From Lasiosphaeris hirsuta (taxonomy: Eukaryota; Ascomycota; Sordariomycetes; Sordariales; Lasiosphaeriaceae), in contig JAUKUA010000001.1 of NCBI GenBank assembly GCA_030549175.1, forward strand, positions 5,766,001-5,830,000: 64,000 bases of DNA, written 5' to 3'. Below are positions 10,823 to 21,439 of the stretch, piece by piece. The translations under genes were made by a program, and so were the position numbers. Below the pieces are notes generated by a model, which worked only from the letters and a program-made list of their open reading frames with translations, was not told the DNA's origin and did no database searches. How positions within the stretch are numbered: position 1 is the stretch's first letter; each line of letters starts with the position of its first letter.

Positions 10823-11445
10823 TTACTTCTTGGATCCGCTGGAGCCAGAGCCGCCGCTTCCAGATCCTGAGTTGGAGATAGAAGTATAACTATTGCCGCC
10901 CGGGGCAGTATAAGTCGAGTTGTTGCTAGCACCGGAATGGTAGGTGCATCCATCCGAGTTAGAATAGTAGTACGATCCATCTCTGTGGTTGGCGAGTAAA
11001 TAATGACACGCAAACTACACCGACTTGACTCTCGTCCAAAGACTTACGTGTTGGAATAGCGGTACGTGTGGGCAAACGGCACTCAATTCAATTGCCAGGA
11101 ACTTTCCTGCAACGCAACGGCCAACAACGGCCTCAACAAGAAAAACGGGATCTTGCATTAGCAGTACCATACAAGACTTCAGCCAACCAGTGGATAGGCA
11201 AACACATGTAATTGAGCAATCGGAGGAGTCCCAGAGAGTCATTTTAAGGTGGGAAAACCCTTGGGCTTGACTCCTTCTCCTAGATAGTAACATTGCGTAA
11301 GCTCCCATCAAGTCAATTGATGTCTCATTACTTTTGAGTGCATTTCGCCACAGTACGCATTAGACCCATTGTCATAATCGCGGGTGCTTATCAAATCGTT
11401 GGTGCCCGAGCCCGTGTAGCTGTAGTCTTTGCCATCGCCAGACAT
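10823..11445 (-). pseudogene. Small Gly/Ser/Asn/Tyr-rich protein, interrupted copy
   Basis: ATG 11445 gives MSGDGKDYSYTGSGTND and then STRDYDNGSNAY, after which homology to the neighbour at 12041-12429 is lost for roughly 290 bp. It resumes as YRYSNT near 11040-11055 and, after an intron (donor gtaagt near 11037), as exon 10823-10982, encoding DGSYYYSNSDG, serine/glycine repeats and a terminal SKK. Either a long, poorly defined intron or an insertion separates the halves; the intervening sequence has an in-frame TGA. I therefore call it a probable pseudogene. Function unknown. Confidence 0.45.
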
Positions 11446-12040
11446 CTTGGGAACAAAATCTTAGGATTGAGAGTGGCTTCGAAGTTGATTTTGTTCGCAA
11501 GGAAATACGTTTGTCGTTGGAAAAAAGGGAGATCGTAAGTTAGGAGTAAATCCATAGACCTAGGTATTAAATACGCGAGGAACAAGGTGGATAAGAGGAT
11601 GGAGGACTACAGCGGGGACTAGTAGCTATCTTGGCCTTGACGAAGTGGATGGAAAAGAATTACAACAGCTGCCAATGTCTTGGACTACCTGAGCGACCAC
11701 TTCCACGCAATACGCAAGGTTCTCTTCAAAGTATCGAGCACATAGACGTCATGTCTTGCGCTCTCATCCATGTCGCAAAGGCAAAGTGTAATTAAAGGTG
11801 GGCAATTATGAAGTCAACATTTCGGTCCACTCTAGTCCACATCCCCCTTCATGTCTCCCGAACTAGACAATTGCAGTCCCCCTCAACAATGCCCTCCCAC
11901 TCGGTGACCTTGTGGTGCCAGTTTCTCCCTCGGGTTTGACAACCGAATCGACGGCACATGAACCTGAAAGGCCGGCGGGATTTCTTCTTCTCCCCCAAGT
12001 GAGCAGTCAGATATGTATCTCTGGGCCTGCAACGGTCTTT
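11446..12040. other. Spacer between two related small genes
   Basis: No ORF with recognisable features. Probably the promoter of the 10823-11445 copy and the 3' UTR of the 12041-12429 copy. Confidence 0.4.
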
Positions 12041-12429
12041 CTACTTGCGAGAAGAACCGCTTGAGCTAGAGCCACTGCTGCCGGAGCCATAGCCCGAGGA
12101 AGAGCTAGAGCCGCTCGAGGCAGTGTAGGTCGAGCCACCACTGCCATTGTTGTAGATGCTACCATTGGGGTTGGAGTAATAGTACGAGCCATCGCTAATA
12201 CAAGTTAGCTCGGTCCTTTATGTTCCAGCATGGACCATATCGACCTACTTGTTGGAGTAGTGGTACGAGTTGGACCCGTTACCGTAGTCACGGGAGCAAT
12301 AGTGATTTCCCTGTTGGATGCTTATGTTAGCTTCATGCTGGGGTTGGGCACGGCAGAGCATGCGATGTGAAGTGTACGAATCGCGCTGTCAGTACCGTGA
12401 CCATTGTACGAGTAACCGCGGCCAGACAT
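12041..12429 (-). CDS. Small Gly/Ser/Asn/Tyr-rich protein
   Basis: ATG 12429 begins MSGRGYSYNGHG. A second exon (12249-12310) encodes GNHYCSRDYGNGSNSYHYSN and the third (12041-12194) encodes DGSYYYSNPNGSIYNN, then a Ser/Gly tail ending SSRK. The exon 2/3 join (donor gtaggt, acceptor ttgtattag) keeps the frame. The exon 1 donor is unclear: frame needs exon 1 to end near 12385, where there is no standard GT, so either a non-canonical donor or a sequence change is present. The protein (about 87 aa) has no signal peptide or transmembrane helix and is low-complexity throughout, rich in Tyr, Asn, Ser and Gly. Such composition can favour condensation or aggregation, but no function is known. Confidence 0.55.
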
Positions 12430-13281
12430 TGTGAAGCTGTCGAAATGCGACTGAGGTCTGCTTGAGCTAGGTTGGTTGTTTAGCTGTCAGATCCGCTGCC
12501 CTGGCTGAAAAAGTGTTGTGTTGGTGGATGATGAGAGGGAAGGAGGAGAGGGAAGGAGGAGAAAGAAGGAGAAGAGGTAGAGGGGGGACCAGAATGTAAA
12601 GGGTTAGTAGAAGAGGGGCGCCAAGCTGGCTGCCGAATCAGCAAGAACGAGATAACAAAGAAGCAATGAGATGCTCGTGTAAGTGGGGCACTCAGCCGGT
12701 GATATCACGCGACACGTCGTCGGTGATTACGGGTAGTCCCAAGTGCTGGCGCAGGCGTGATATTTGCCAGGAGCAAACAAAGAAAAGGTTATGCTTCTCC
12801 TTAGCCATCTATCTAGGCAAAGCAGGAGATGCAACGAAACTCAAGGGGCGTGAGCAGAATAGAGACGAGAATCAGACATCAAGTTCGCATCGCCTAGCTG
12901 TACTTCAAGCACATGAGTGCCAAGTGCTGTCAACTGGGCATGTACCCCGGCACACCGGACTGGCAAGTCCACCGATCAACCCGGGGACCCGGTTGACCGG
13001 GTCCGGGATTGACGTCGATAAAATTCGGCTAGCCCGAATCAATGGTCGCTTCCGTTTTCACCAAGTCCGAGAACGAAGGATGGAGCTGTTGCGAATCACC
13101 TGTCACACTTCAACCATTCTGAGCTGTTTTGCAGGGGAGCTCTGAACAGGTCTGATGGTATCATAAGGATAGTAATATGCATGCGGTCTAGAAGAACACA
13201 GTAACTTGCGACACATGCTGAATAAGCCCGAACTCCTCTATCCTGATAGGAACCAAGGAAGCTCTATCGACACCTACATGT
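12430..13281. other. Intergenic, purine-rich tract and a palindrome
   Basis: A GGAAGGAGGAGA-type purine tract at about 12530-12580 lies just upstream of the small gene at 12041-12429, as often seen in fungal 5' UTRs. An inverted repeat (gacccggt / accgggtc, 2-nt spacer) is at 12986-13003. The open frame at 12666-13145 shows no domain and is not called. Confidence 0.45.
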
Positions 13282-14388
13282 CTAGAGGTTGCTCTGCTCC
13301 CCAGCCACATCCTCAAGCTCTGATAGGAACTTCTCCGCATCAAGGGCTGCCATACAACCAGATCCTGTTGTTTTGTTAGTATCACAGATTGTTTTTTTTT
13401 TCGAGCATGGGGGGTTTTACGAACCTGCACTAGTGACAGCCTGTCGGTACCTCTTGTCCTGCACATCTCCAGCAGCGAAAACACCCTCGACGCTTGTATA
13501 GGTGGTGCCTGGTGTCGTCACAACATACCCCTCCGAGTCAGTCTCTAGCTGGCCCTTCACCAGAGCGGTAGCGGGATCGTGGCCGACAGCATAAAACAGG
13601 CCGTTGGCCTCGAGTGTCTCCTGCTCGCCAGAGACAACATTCTTGATGACCATTTGGCTCATCAGACCCCTGTCATCACCCTTGACCTCGACGCCGACCG
13701 TGTTGAACCGCACGGTGACCTTCTTATGGGCCAATAGCCTCTTGGCCATGATGTTGCTAGCTCTCAGCTTGTCCTTGCGCACCAGCACCGTGACGTGGCT
13801 GCCGTACTTGGTCAGGAATATGGCCTCCTCCGCGGCCGAGTCGCCGCCGCCAATGACAACCAGGGGCTTGCTGCGGTAGATGGGCACGGCACCGTCGCAC
13901 ACGGCGCAGGCCGAGATGCCATTCTGCCAGTATTTGTCCTCGCCGGGGAGGCCGAGCCGCCTGGCGGACGCGCCGGTCGCCAAGATAATGGCGTCGGCCG
14001 TGTGCTCCTCCTCGGGCGACCACTCGGTCGTGTACTTAAATGGCCGCGAGGAAATGTCGAGCGTGGCGACGGTCTCGGTGATGATGGTGGTGCCGAAGCG
14101 CTCCGACTGGACCCGCATCTTGTCCATCAACTCCTGGCCCATGATAGCCTCGGGGAACCCGGGGTAGTTCTCGACCTCGGTCGTCGTTGTCAATTGCCCG
14201 CCAGCGGCGATACCGTTTGCCAGGAAGCCTTCGTACAAGACAGCTACAGTCGCACCGCGTTAGCAATATGTCTCGTCAGGGGCAAATACAGGGGCAGCAA
14301 AATTACGCTTGAGCTCGGCACGCGCCAGGTAGACGGCCGCCGTGTGGGCGGCCGGGCCGGAGCCGATAATGACCACCTTGCTATGCAT
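13282..14388 (-). CDS. TRR1: Thioredoxin reductase (NADPH)
   Basis: Three exons on the minus strand, 14388-14307, 14243-13425 and 13364-13282, give 327 aa, the normal length for low-molecular-weight thioredoxin reductases. Seen: FAD-binding GSGPAA at residues 9-14, FAD contact [16 protein letters not shown], redox-active CAVC (Cys140 and Cys143), NADPH-binding GGGDSAAEE and the C-terminal FAD motif [16 protein letters not shown]. The enzyme passes electrons from NADPH through FAD to thioredoxin in the cytosol; the Neurospora counterpart is cys-9. The start MHSKVVIIG matches fungal homologues. Upstream the same frame stays open for about 95 codons, is Arg/Ser rich and lacks an ATG, which could hide an alternative mitochondrial form. 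Confidence 0.95.
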
Positions 14389-14935
14389 TTTGTGCTTCCC
14401 GATGGCCTGGATCTCCTTATGATAGTTTGGCTTATAAGCGGTTGCGGCAGCAGCTACTGAGAGTCCAGTGGCGCTGGAGCGGAGGGTGCGTCTAAAGTAC
14501 GAGGAAAACAGTTTGGCGGTTGTGGTGCGGTCGGGGCGGAAGCGGAGTCGGGATGCGGCGGGGCGCGGCTGGCTTTTCAATCGGAGGGGTAATCTTGTAG
14601 GACTTGCAGGACGGCCTACTAAAATATCTGATTCGAGAGTCTTCTTCTTTGGCAGCCTTGGGGGGGTTGATTCCAAACCAGAGCGCGATTTGTCCTGTAT
14701 GCGTGTTGTGATTGGGGCGCTGAATGCTCACTCAGCGGGCACTCCGTTAGGATTCCAGATTCTAGAACTTGGTGGGGTTGTTCCATGAAATTTGCGATCG
14801 AGGGGTCCCTGCAGCGCCTGCAGGGGCAGTCGGGATCGGGCCATCGTGCCTCTCAGGGTTAGGGCTACATACCGATAATGATTTCAGTTCCAAGTACAAG
14901 GAATTAATTATACATGGCATTTCTATACTATTCCA
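14389..14935. other. TRR1 promoter / MDR 3' flank
   Basis: Contains the upstream region of the thioredoxin reductase gene, including an in-frame Arg/Ser-rich extension up to about 14676, and then the 3' flank of the next minus-strand gene. No further gene is seen. Confidence 0.5.
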
Positions 14936-16110
14936 CTAGAGCTTGCTCTGAACTTCTTGGGGCACCCTGACGACGACTTTTCCCCATGTTTCCCTACTCC
15001 CAAGTGCCTTCAGGGCATCCGGGATAGATTCGAGGCCAATAAATTCCCCATCTGTAAACTCGGTCCCCCTGAACTTGCCCTCAGCGACCAGCTTCATAAT
15101 GCCCTTCCAAACCTCGGTTACCGTCTCTTTCTCGCTGACAGAATACATGCCCCAGTGGATCCCCACGAGACTGATATTCTTCAGGAGCACCTTGTTCATA
15201 GCCACCTTTTCGATCTTGCCGGCAGCAAAGCCAACAATCAGGATTCGTCCATTCCAAGCCGTGCACTTGGTACTCTTATCGACCATGCCCACTGGATCAT
15301 AGACGATATTGACGCCCCTGCCCTTCGGAGTTAGCTTCTTTACCACCTCCGGCCATTTCTCATCCTTGTAGTCAACAACGTGGTCGGCACCAAATGATTT
15401 GGCCACTTCAAGCTTGCGCTTGGTTCCAGCTGTGGCAATCACGATTGCGCCGAATGCCTTGGCAACTGGTGAATAACATCAGCTTGACGGCTCAACATAG
15501 CAACGTGTCTGGTGCCACAAACCTTGAACGGCAGCCAGGCCAACGCCTCCCGCAGCAGCATGAATGAGCACATAGTCGCCGGGCTTTACGCCAGCGCGAA
15601 CCACAAGTGCGCCGAACGAGGTAGGAGCAGTGACGAAAAGCCCAGCGGCTTCCTTGAAGCTCCAGCCTTCCGGGACGGCGAGCATACCAGCCTCATTCGC
15701 AGTGGTCTTGGTGGCATAGGCGCCTTGGGTGGCCCCGAATACCTGTGAACCAACGGGAAACTTGGGGTTTGTTGACCCAGAAGGTGTGGCCAGGACGATG
15801 CCGGAAAATTCAGCCCCTGAGACCCATGGGAATGCTGCCAAACTATAAGTAACCGTTCTCGCGAAATCGGGATTAGGTGACTATACGAGGCTGGTGTTGG
15901 TATTTGCCCTGAATCTGCAGAATATCAAAGAAGTTGGCCGCGGCCGCATGGACCTCAATCAGGTAGTCATCCGGGCCAGGCTTTGGGTCTGCCAGCTCAG
16001 TTACTTTGAGCTGATGAGGCCCCTGTAACACCATTAGCAGCTAGACTGACGCGCAGTGGCGTTGTGGCACTCACCTTGACATACTCGGTCAGCTGGATGC
16101 CCTTCATCAT
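14936..16110 (-). CDS. Quinone-oxidoreductase-like MDR dehydrogenase
   Basis: Four exons on the minus strand: 16110-16075, 16022-15887, 15834-15523 and 15465-14936, together 337 aa. The N-terminal GroES-like fold contains PDDYLIEVHAAAANFFDIL, PWVSGAEFSGIV and VGSQVFG. A Rossmann half follows with the nucleotide-binding AAAGGVGLAAVQ, then KSFGADHVVDYK and GRILIVGFAAGKIE. The zinc ligands of classical alcohol dehydrogenases are absent, so it fits the zinc-independent quinone oxidoreductase/zeta-crystallin branch, which uses NADPH to reduce quinones or enoyl compounds. Substrate is unknown. The first ATG is doubled (MMKGIQLTEYVK). It lies head to head with YTH1. Confidence 0.9.
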
Positions 16111-16609
16111 GTGATAGAGTTGGGAGTGGGATGTCAAGCACTTGGAAAAGGGAGATTTTGAGTATGAACTCGGAACGAGAAAGACCAGAGGATTGGACGA
16201 ATAAAATACAGATGTGACAAAAATGTACAGGTGTTGGAACCGGGAAAGATGACACAGCGGCCGGAGAGCCGTCGTGACCCTGAGAGGTGGCTTCCCTACC
16301 TGTCCGTACGCAGTAGTAGCTTCCCCCTTAGACCTTCCCCAACTTCCCAAGTTGGTGGATCGCGGGGAACACCCCTGGTGCCGAGGCATATCGAGCCGAG
16401 TTCTGATTGGCTGGCCTCTCACCTTGGAAGCTCTCGGGTGTCTCCACAACATTCCATCATCCCTGCTGCCGCTGGGTACAATTTCGACCTCTTTTACGAC
16501 AAGACCAACCCGCAAACCGTAGCCACCAAGTCCAGCGCGCGCCATCAAGAATCGCCGCCATCGGCCGGCCCATCATCCTCACGAACCGCGACTGCATCTC
16601 CCCAGGGCC
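16111..16609. promoter_or_regulatory. Divergent intergenic region, MDR gene / YTH1
   Basis: About 500 bp separate the two start codons of oppositely oriented genes, so it must carry both promoters and 5' UTRs. No specific factor site was identified. Confidence 0.5.
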
Positions 16610-17476
16610 ATGGCAGCGACACTACCACCCGTCGCGGCGGCGCCGGCGACAACTGCCTCCAACCAGGCCGCACAGCAAATGCTCACGCACGCGACGCCGC
16701 ACTACACATTCTCCTTCACGCCCTTCCTCCAAAAGACATACCAGCACAGCCTGCCCGCGGACCGGCCGGTTTGCAAGGCGCACGCGAGCGGCAACTGCCC
16801 GCTCAAGTCGCACTGCCCGGACCGTCACGTTACGAACACGCCGTCGAGCGGCGGCGGCTACAAGGAGTCCGGCGGCTTCGGATCCCTCGTGTGCAAGCAT
16901 TGGCTGCGGGGTCTCTGCAAGAAGGGCGAGAGCTGCGAGTTCCTGCACGAGTACAACCTGCGCAAGATGCCCGAGTGCAACTTCTTTGTGCGTAACGGCT
17001 ACTGCTCTAACGGCGATGAGTGTCTATATCTGCACATCGACCCGCAGTCGCGGCTGCCGCCGTGTCCGCACTACGACCGCGGCTTCTGCCCGCTAGGCCC
17101 CCGCTGCGACAAGAAGCACGTGCGCCGCAAGTTGTGTGTGTACTACCTTGCTGGGTTCTGTCCTAATGGGAGGGGATGCAAGGAGGGTGCCCATCCACGC
17201 TGGACGATGGATAAGGATATGGAGAAGCCCAAGGTGAAGGAGGAGAAGAAGGTTGACGAGGCGGCTGCGAGGGAAGAGCAATTTGAGCGTGACAGGGAAC
17301 GTGAGAGAGAGCGCGAGAGAGAGGGAGGGCTACAAGACAGGCGAGGGGATCGGGGGGATCGGGACGGCGGTGGTGAGCGTGGACACGGCTATAAGGAGCG
17401 GTTCGGCGGCAGAGGTGGGAGATGGAGGGGCAAAGGCCACGGTGGGAGGTTTCGAGGACGAGGAGGAGGGCATTGA
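16610..17476 (+). CDS. YTH1: mRNA 3'-end processing zinc finger protein YTH1 (CPSF30)
   Basis: A single exon encodes 288 aa with five consecutive CCCH zinc fingers: [77 protein letters not shown] and [20 protein letters not shown]. The N terminus has the conserved [16 protein letters not shown]. This is the layout of Yth1/CPSF30, the RNA-binding subunit of the nuclear cleavage and polyadenylation factor that recognises the poly(A) signal. After the fingers comes a charged tail with a Glu/Arg alternation ([14 protein letters not shown]) and a Gly/Arg-rich end, not part of the core. Start ATG 16610 (MAATLPP) is the first in frame that gives the expected N terminus. Confidence 0.95.
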   Translation: MAATLPPVAAAPATTASNQAAQQMLTHATPHYTFSFTPFLQKTYQHSLPADRPVCKAHASGNCPLKSHCPDRHVTNTPSSGGGYKESGGFGSLVCKHWLRGLCKKGESCEFLHEYNLRKMPECNFFVRNGYCSNGDECLYLHIDPQSRLPPCPHYDRGFCPLGPRCDKKHVRRKLCVYYLAGFCPNGRGCKEGAHPRWTMDKDMEKPKVKEEKKVDEAAAREEQFERDREREREREREGGLQDRRGDRGDRDGGGERGHGYKERFGGRGGRWRGKGHGGRFRGRGGGH

Positions 17477-17801
17477 AGACATGCCCTCTCTACTTTAGAA
17501 ATTTTGGACTGGGAAGACAAAAGGAAGCGTTGTGAGGTATGTGTATAAATGTAGTGTCATCGGTCATCGTCTGAGCAACCTCGAGCTCTCATCAAAAGCA
17601 CGCGCCGTTAGAGACAGAGCGAGTCCTCCGAAACTGGAATTGTCAGTTTTGTCACAGCACAATACGCAACACCGTATGTGTACACTATTCATCATCTCGA
17701 GTCGTGATATTTCTTTAGAGTAGGTATTCCCTGCCAATACAACGCCAGCCGTATGCACAACACATGACCACCGACATCCCATCAAAACTCTCTTTCGAGA
17801 G
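17477..17801. terminator. Convergent 3' flanks of YTH1 and the DUF1776 gene
   Basis: The two stop codons face each other across about 325 bp, which must hold both 3' UTRs and poly(A) sites. No gene is seen. Confidence 0.4.
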
Positions 17802-19426
17802 CTAAGCCTCCTTCCACACGTGGGTCTCAGCCGCATGCTCCAGCGGCACTGCGATGAACGACTCTTGCGATACGTCGTGCGCTAACGTGTCCCCGTTATC
17901 ACTGCCCGACCTCGGGCTACTAGAAGAGCTTGACTGCCACGCCACTAGCTCATCTACCTTGCGGATACCCATCATCCATGAAACCAAGCTGCGGGGTACC
18001 CAGCGACCAACAAAACCGTACACGTTCGCCCCGAGACCGACGCGCACAACAGCGCTCTTGTTGGACCCGTCGATTACATCAAAGACGGCATTATGCAGCT
18101 CGCGTATCGAGTTACCTCCCAATCCGTGGAGGCGACCCGACGAGATAACAGATCCGGTCTGATTGATATAGTTCTCGCCGTAGGTGTGGCGCGCCGAGTC
18201 GGGCCACGAGAGTGTATTGGACTCCTCCGGCGCTGGGAGGAGACCAATTGGCTTGCCGCGTTGATTGTTTTGGTGAGCTCCTCTCGAGGAGAAGCTATCA
18301 AAATCCAGACTGCCCATCTGAATGTGTGTCACAGGAATAGAGAGTGGCCGGAGCTCGCCCGCCAGGACCTCAGTGAAAGCAGTCAGGGCAGAGCATACTG
18401 TCGCTTGAGGGGCGTGAAAGGGTGGGTTTATGGATGATATTATGGACGGCGTGAGGACCAAGACCTTCGGGGGGCTGAACTTGTCAGCTGGGCCGAGCCG
18501 AGCAGTGAGGAGGGGTAGGAAGGTTTGTATCGTGAGGATCGGCTGTAGAAGGTGGGTGTTGAACAGGTCCGCGAAGCTCGACGGTGGGATGGTGGCGATG
18601 GGTGACGTTTGGTAGTGTAACGACGGGATGAGGATTACGGCTGATAGGGACAAGTGGTGTTTCTTGGCGTTAGGTACAGCAGCATGTGGCATCTGGAGGT
18701 AGCGGGCGAAGCGCTCGATGGAGCCTCCGGCGCTTGGTGGCTGTGAGGATGAGAATTAGTAGGTGTGTAATGTGGGGGGAGAACCTGGAGGGGACGTACG
18801 TCGATGATGTCGATAAAAAGAGGCTGGATATCGACCCGCGACATGCCGCGGATCAAAGTATCATCCAAGGAGCCGTTAGAAACGACATATACGGAAAATC
18901 CTTTCCTCTCAAGATCTATTGAGAGCGACCGCGTCAAGGGCAGGGCGGGGGAACCGGCGATGACGACAACCTCAACTCGGCCCCCGCTGCGGGACCGCCT
19001 CGCACGCCGTGGCTTGTGAAAGTGCACGTTATTCTGGTAGATGCGATATATGATGAATCCAGTCGTGCCAACCACGACTCCCATCAATATCCTGTTCCTC
19101 GAGAACCAGTTCGAGGTTCTTTCTATGAAAGATGTCGGCATCGTCAGAATCGTGGGTGCTGGTGGAGGCGGCTGCGGCTTCAAGTTCTCAGGGATCCAAT
19201 CCAAGGAAGCTAGGACATCCCGAATGGAATCGGATATCTGCTCGACATGGTGATCAATGAAGTCGGCTATGTCGGACGAGCACCGCACGATGTCGAAGGG
19301 CAGGGACGATAGCTGTTGTCATCGGTGAGCTGAAGCTTGAGGTAGCTACGGAGAAGCGGCATGGCGCGCGGAGAGCGGATGTGGAGCTCTTACTATGTCC
19401 AGGAAGACCTGGTCGTCTGCAGACAT
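17802..19426 (-). CDS. DUF1776 family protein (SDR-like)
   Basis: Three exons on the minus strand, 19426-19394, 19312-18800 and 18740-17802, give 494 aa. The N terminus (MSADDQVFLDI, LSSLPFDIVRCSSDIADFID) matches fungal DUF1776 proteins. One hydrophobic segment, MGVVVGTTGFIIYRIY (about residue 90), probably anchors it. Downstream comes a Rossmann-like region (VEVVVIAGSPALPLTRSLSIDLERKG) and segments similar to short-chain dehydrogenases (DLFNTHLLQPILTIQTFLPL, SALTAFTEVLAGEL). The first Gly-rich cofactor motif is altered, so catalysis is doubtful. Yeast YNL181W (PBR1) is the comparable gene. The Ser-rich stretch before the C terminus is probably disordered. Confidence 0.88.
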
Positions 19427-19874
19427 TGTGTTGACCTAAGCTGTGTTTGACGAGTGTTATACCAGCTAGTTTGGGGTTGTACCCTTGAGGGCGGCGGTAA
19501 AGGTCTTGGTAAGAAAGTTGCCTTTATCGGACAACGTCCAGGGTTTATCGGCGGTGAACTGAGGTGGCTCGTGCGAACCGGACGTCACTTTCGTAGCCTC
19601 CACCTTTTGGAGCATTTATTGGGCAGGAGGAAAACAACAAAGCGTCTTATTACCGGGTTAGTCTAGCTTGGCCTATCTATTCCTTGATTTATCTAGTCGA
19701 TCCCCGGTCGTCTATTTCCGGGAGGGCAGGCAGGAACGACATGCCCACAATTCGGTCACGCATATCGTTATCGGTATTGCTAGGAACAGAACCGATATAA
19801 TACTCATAACTTTAGACATGCAATATGAAAACCATCTGTGACTAAGGGGGACTCAGGTATATACCAACACCAGA
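19427..19874. other. Spacer, no gene seen
   Basis: Promoter side of the DUF1776 gene and 3' flank of the methyltransferase gene. No coding or RNA feature recognised. Confidence 0.4.
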
Positions 19875-20963
19875 CTACAACTTCCTCGCCGCCACTCTCA
19901 GGCGCACATAACTAAACATGTAACCTCCCCCCGGCTTCGCACACACAATCTCCAGAACATCGATAACCTCCCTGATACACGCCTCTTTCTCAACCGCATC
20001 ACCCGACAGCGCCTGGAAGACTTGCTCGACCATCAGGCGGACCCATCCCTCGACGCCGCCGCTGTCAGCTGCCGTCGGCCGCCACTCGCGCTCAATCTTA
20101 TCAATCTCAAACCCGCCAACCGTCTCCTCCATCATCTTCCTTGCCCACTCCTCATCTGGGAAGAACCAGGGCTCAAGGGCGTGCGCCTCGGCGAGACCAA
20201 TGCGCCGGCCAACCGCCGTGAGAACAGCGGCCCGGACCTCGCACACGTTGCCTAAGCCGCCCATCTCAAAGACAAAGTGGCCGCCTGGCGCCAGAGCATC
20301 CTTGACGCCGCGGAAGAAGATCTCGCGTCTCTCCTCCGGCCGCAGAATCCAATGCATCGCCGCGTTGGAGAAGACTTTGGTGAACTCCTGCTTTTGGAGC
20401 TCCGCCTTGGAGACGAGCTCGGTCGCGTCAATGACTATCTAGCGTTGTTAGAACCGTTGTTCCACCGGCCAAGGGTCATCAGTACCTCCAAATGTGCATT
20501 TCCCCCCAAGGTTGGCGCTGGCAATTGACGCAGTAGACGCCTTGATCATGGCAGGCGAGCTGTCCACACCATGCAGACGCCCTTGACCCTGTGAGAGAAC
20601 CTGGCCGATTTGGACATCCAGCACGCCATCTGGTGGGTACTCGTAAGCTTGTGAAGTTTGTATGTGTCTCATGGACTAAATGGTCGGAACAGTCGGCATA
20701 AAATAGCCTGTCTGTTTCCTTCGAGGTGAGAGCCTTACCACCGCAACCGATGTCCAGTATCACATCATCTTTCCGAGGGTCCAGCCACTGTAGGATCTTG
20801 GTTGCCAGCTTTGGGACGAAGGAGGCCGAGTGTTGGTAGGCCTAGATGCTCGGCCCGTTTTCGTGTCAGTGTTTTGTGATAAGCACGGTTGGACACAGTT
20901 TATGTAGCCGATGGTGAGCCATCATACCTCCGAGGACCATGTATCCTCCTTCTCGGTGGGCAT
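19875..20963 (-). CDS. Class I SAM-dependent methyltransferase
   Basis: Four exons on the minus strand, 20963-20928, 20841-20739, 20629-20486 and 20434-19875, add up to 280 aa. The protein starts MPTEKEDTWSSE and has the SAM-binding motif I DVILDIGCGDGVLDVQ around residues 39-54, split by intron 2. An acidic motif II (LHGVDSSPAMIKAS), FSNAAMHWILRPEERREIF and a post-motif APGGHFVFEMGG follow. The combination of AMHWI and EMGG is typical of trans-aconitate methyltransferase-like enzymes (methyltransferase type 11). The actual substrate cannot be read from sequence. No signal peptide, so probably cytosolic. Confidence 0.88.
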
Positions 20964-21439
20964 GATATACCGATGTATCTTGGGCTCTGGCGATATTCGA
21001 GTTGCTAACCGGGACAGAGAACACAGGATGCTTTGATGTTGATCGTCGTATACATGTTCTCAATGTATATGGCCACCGCTACTTGTACACACATCGGATA
21101 GCTCTCTCTCTAACCCCACGCTTTCAACTGTAAGCTGTAGTGCTGAGACGGCCCACACATTCCTTCAGATGTCTCCGATTTCGGCGCTTCGCATTTCCCC
21201 TCGAGGCAAGCTGCAGGGCTCATCATACACGTGTAGTCCGGAAATAAAGGGCAGAGTAAACATGACCAAAGAAGCTCCGGCTCTTTGAATATTATGTGCA
21301 CTGGGCTAGGAAAGTACGTTTACCCAGGTGAGCACCTTGGATAACCGTTTGACGCAATGAAACCCCAAATACAAGGTCCTCAAATAACGCTACCAACCCC
21401 GTTCGCCTCCACAACCCATGGCTCCTTCGCCCCCAAGGC
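20964..21439. other. Spacer, no gene seen
   Basis: Upstream region of the methyltransferase gene and 3' flank of the amidase gene; no feature recognised. Confidence 0.4.

Noticed and set aside
12666..13145. 159-codon plus-strand frame
   Set aside because: Contains the GC palindrome, lacks any domain, and no intron or UTR signal supports it.
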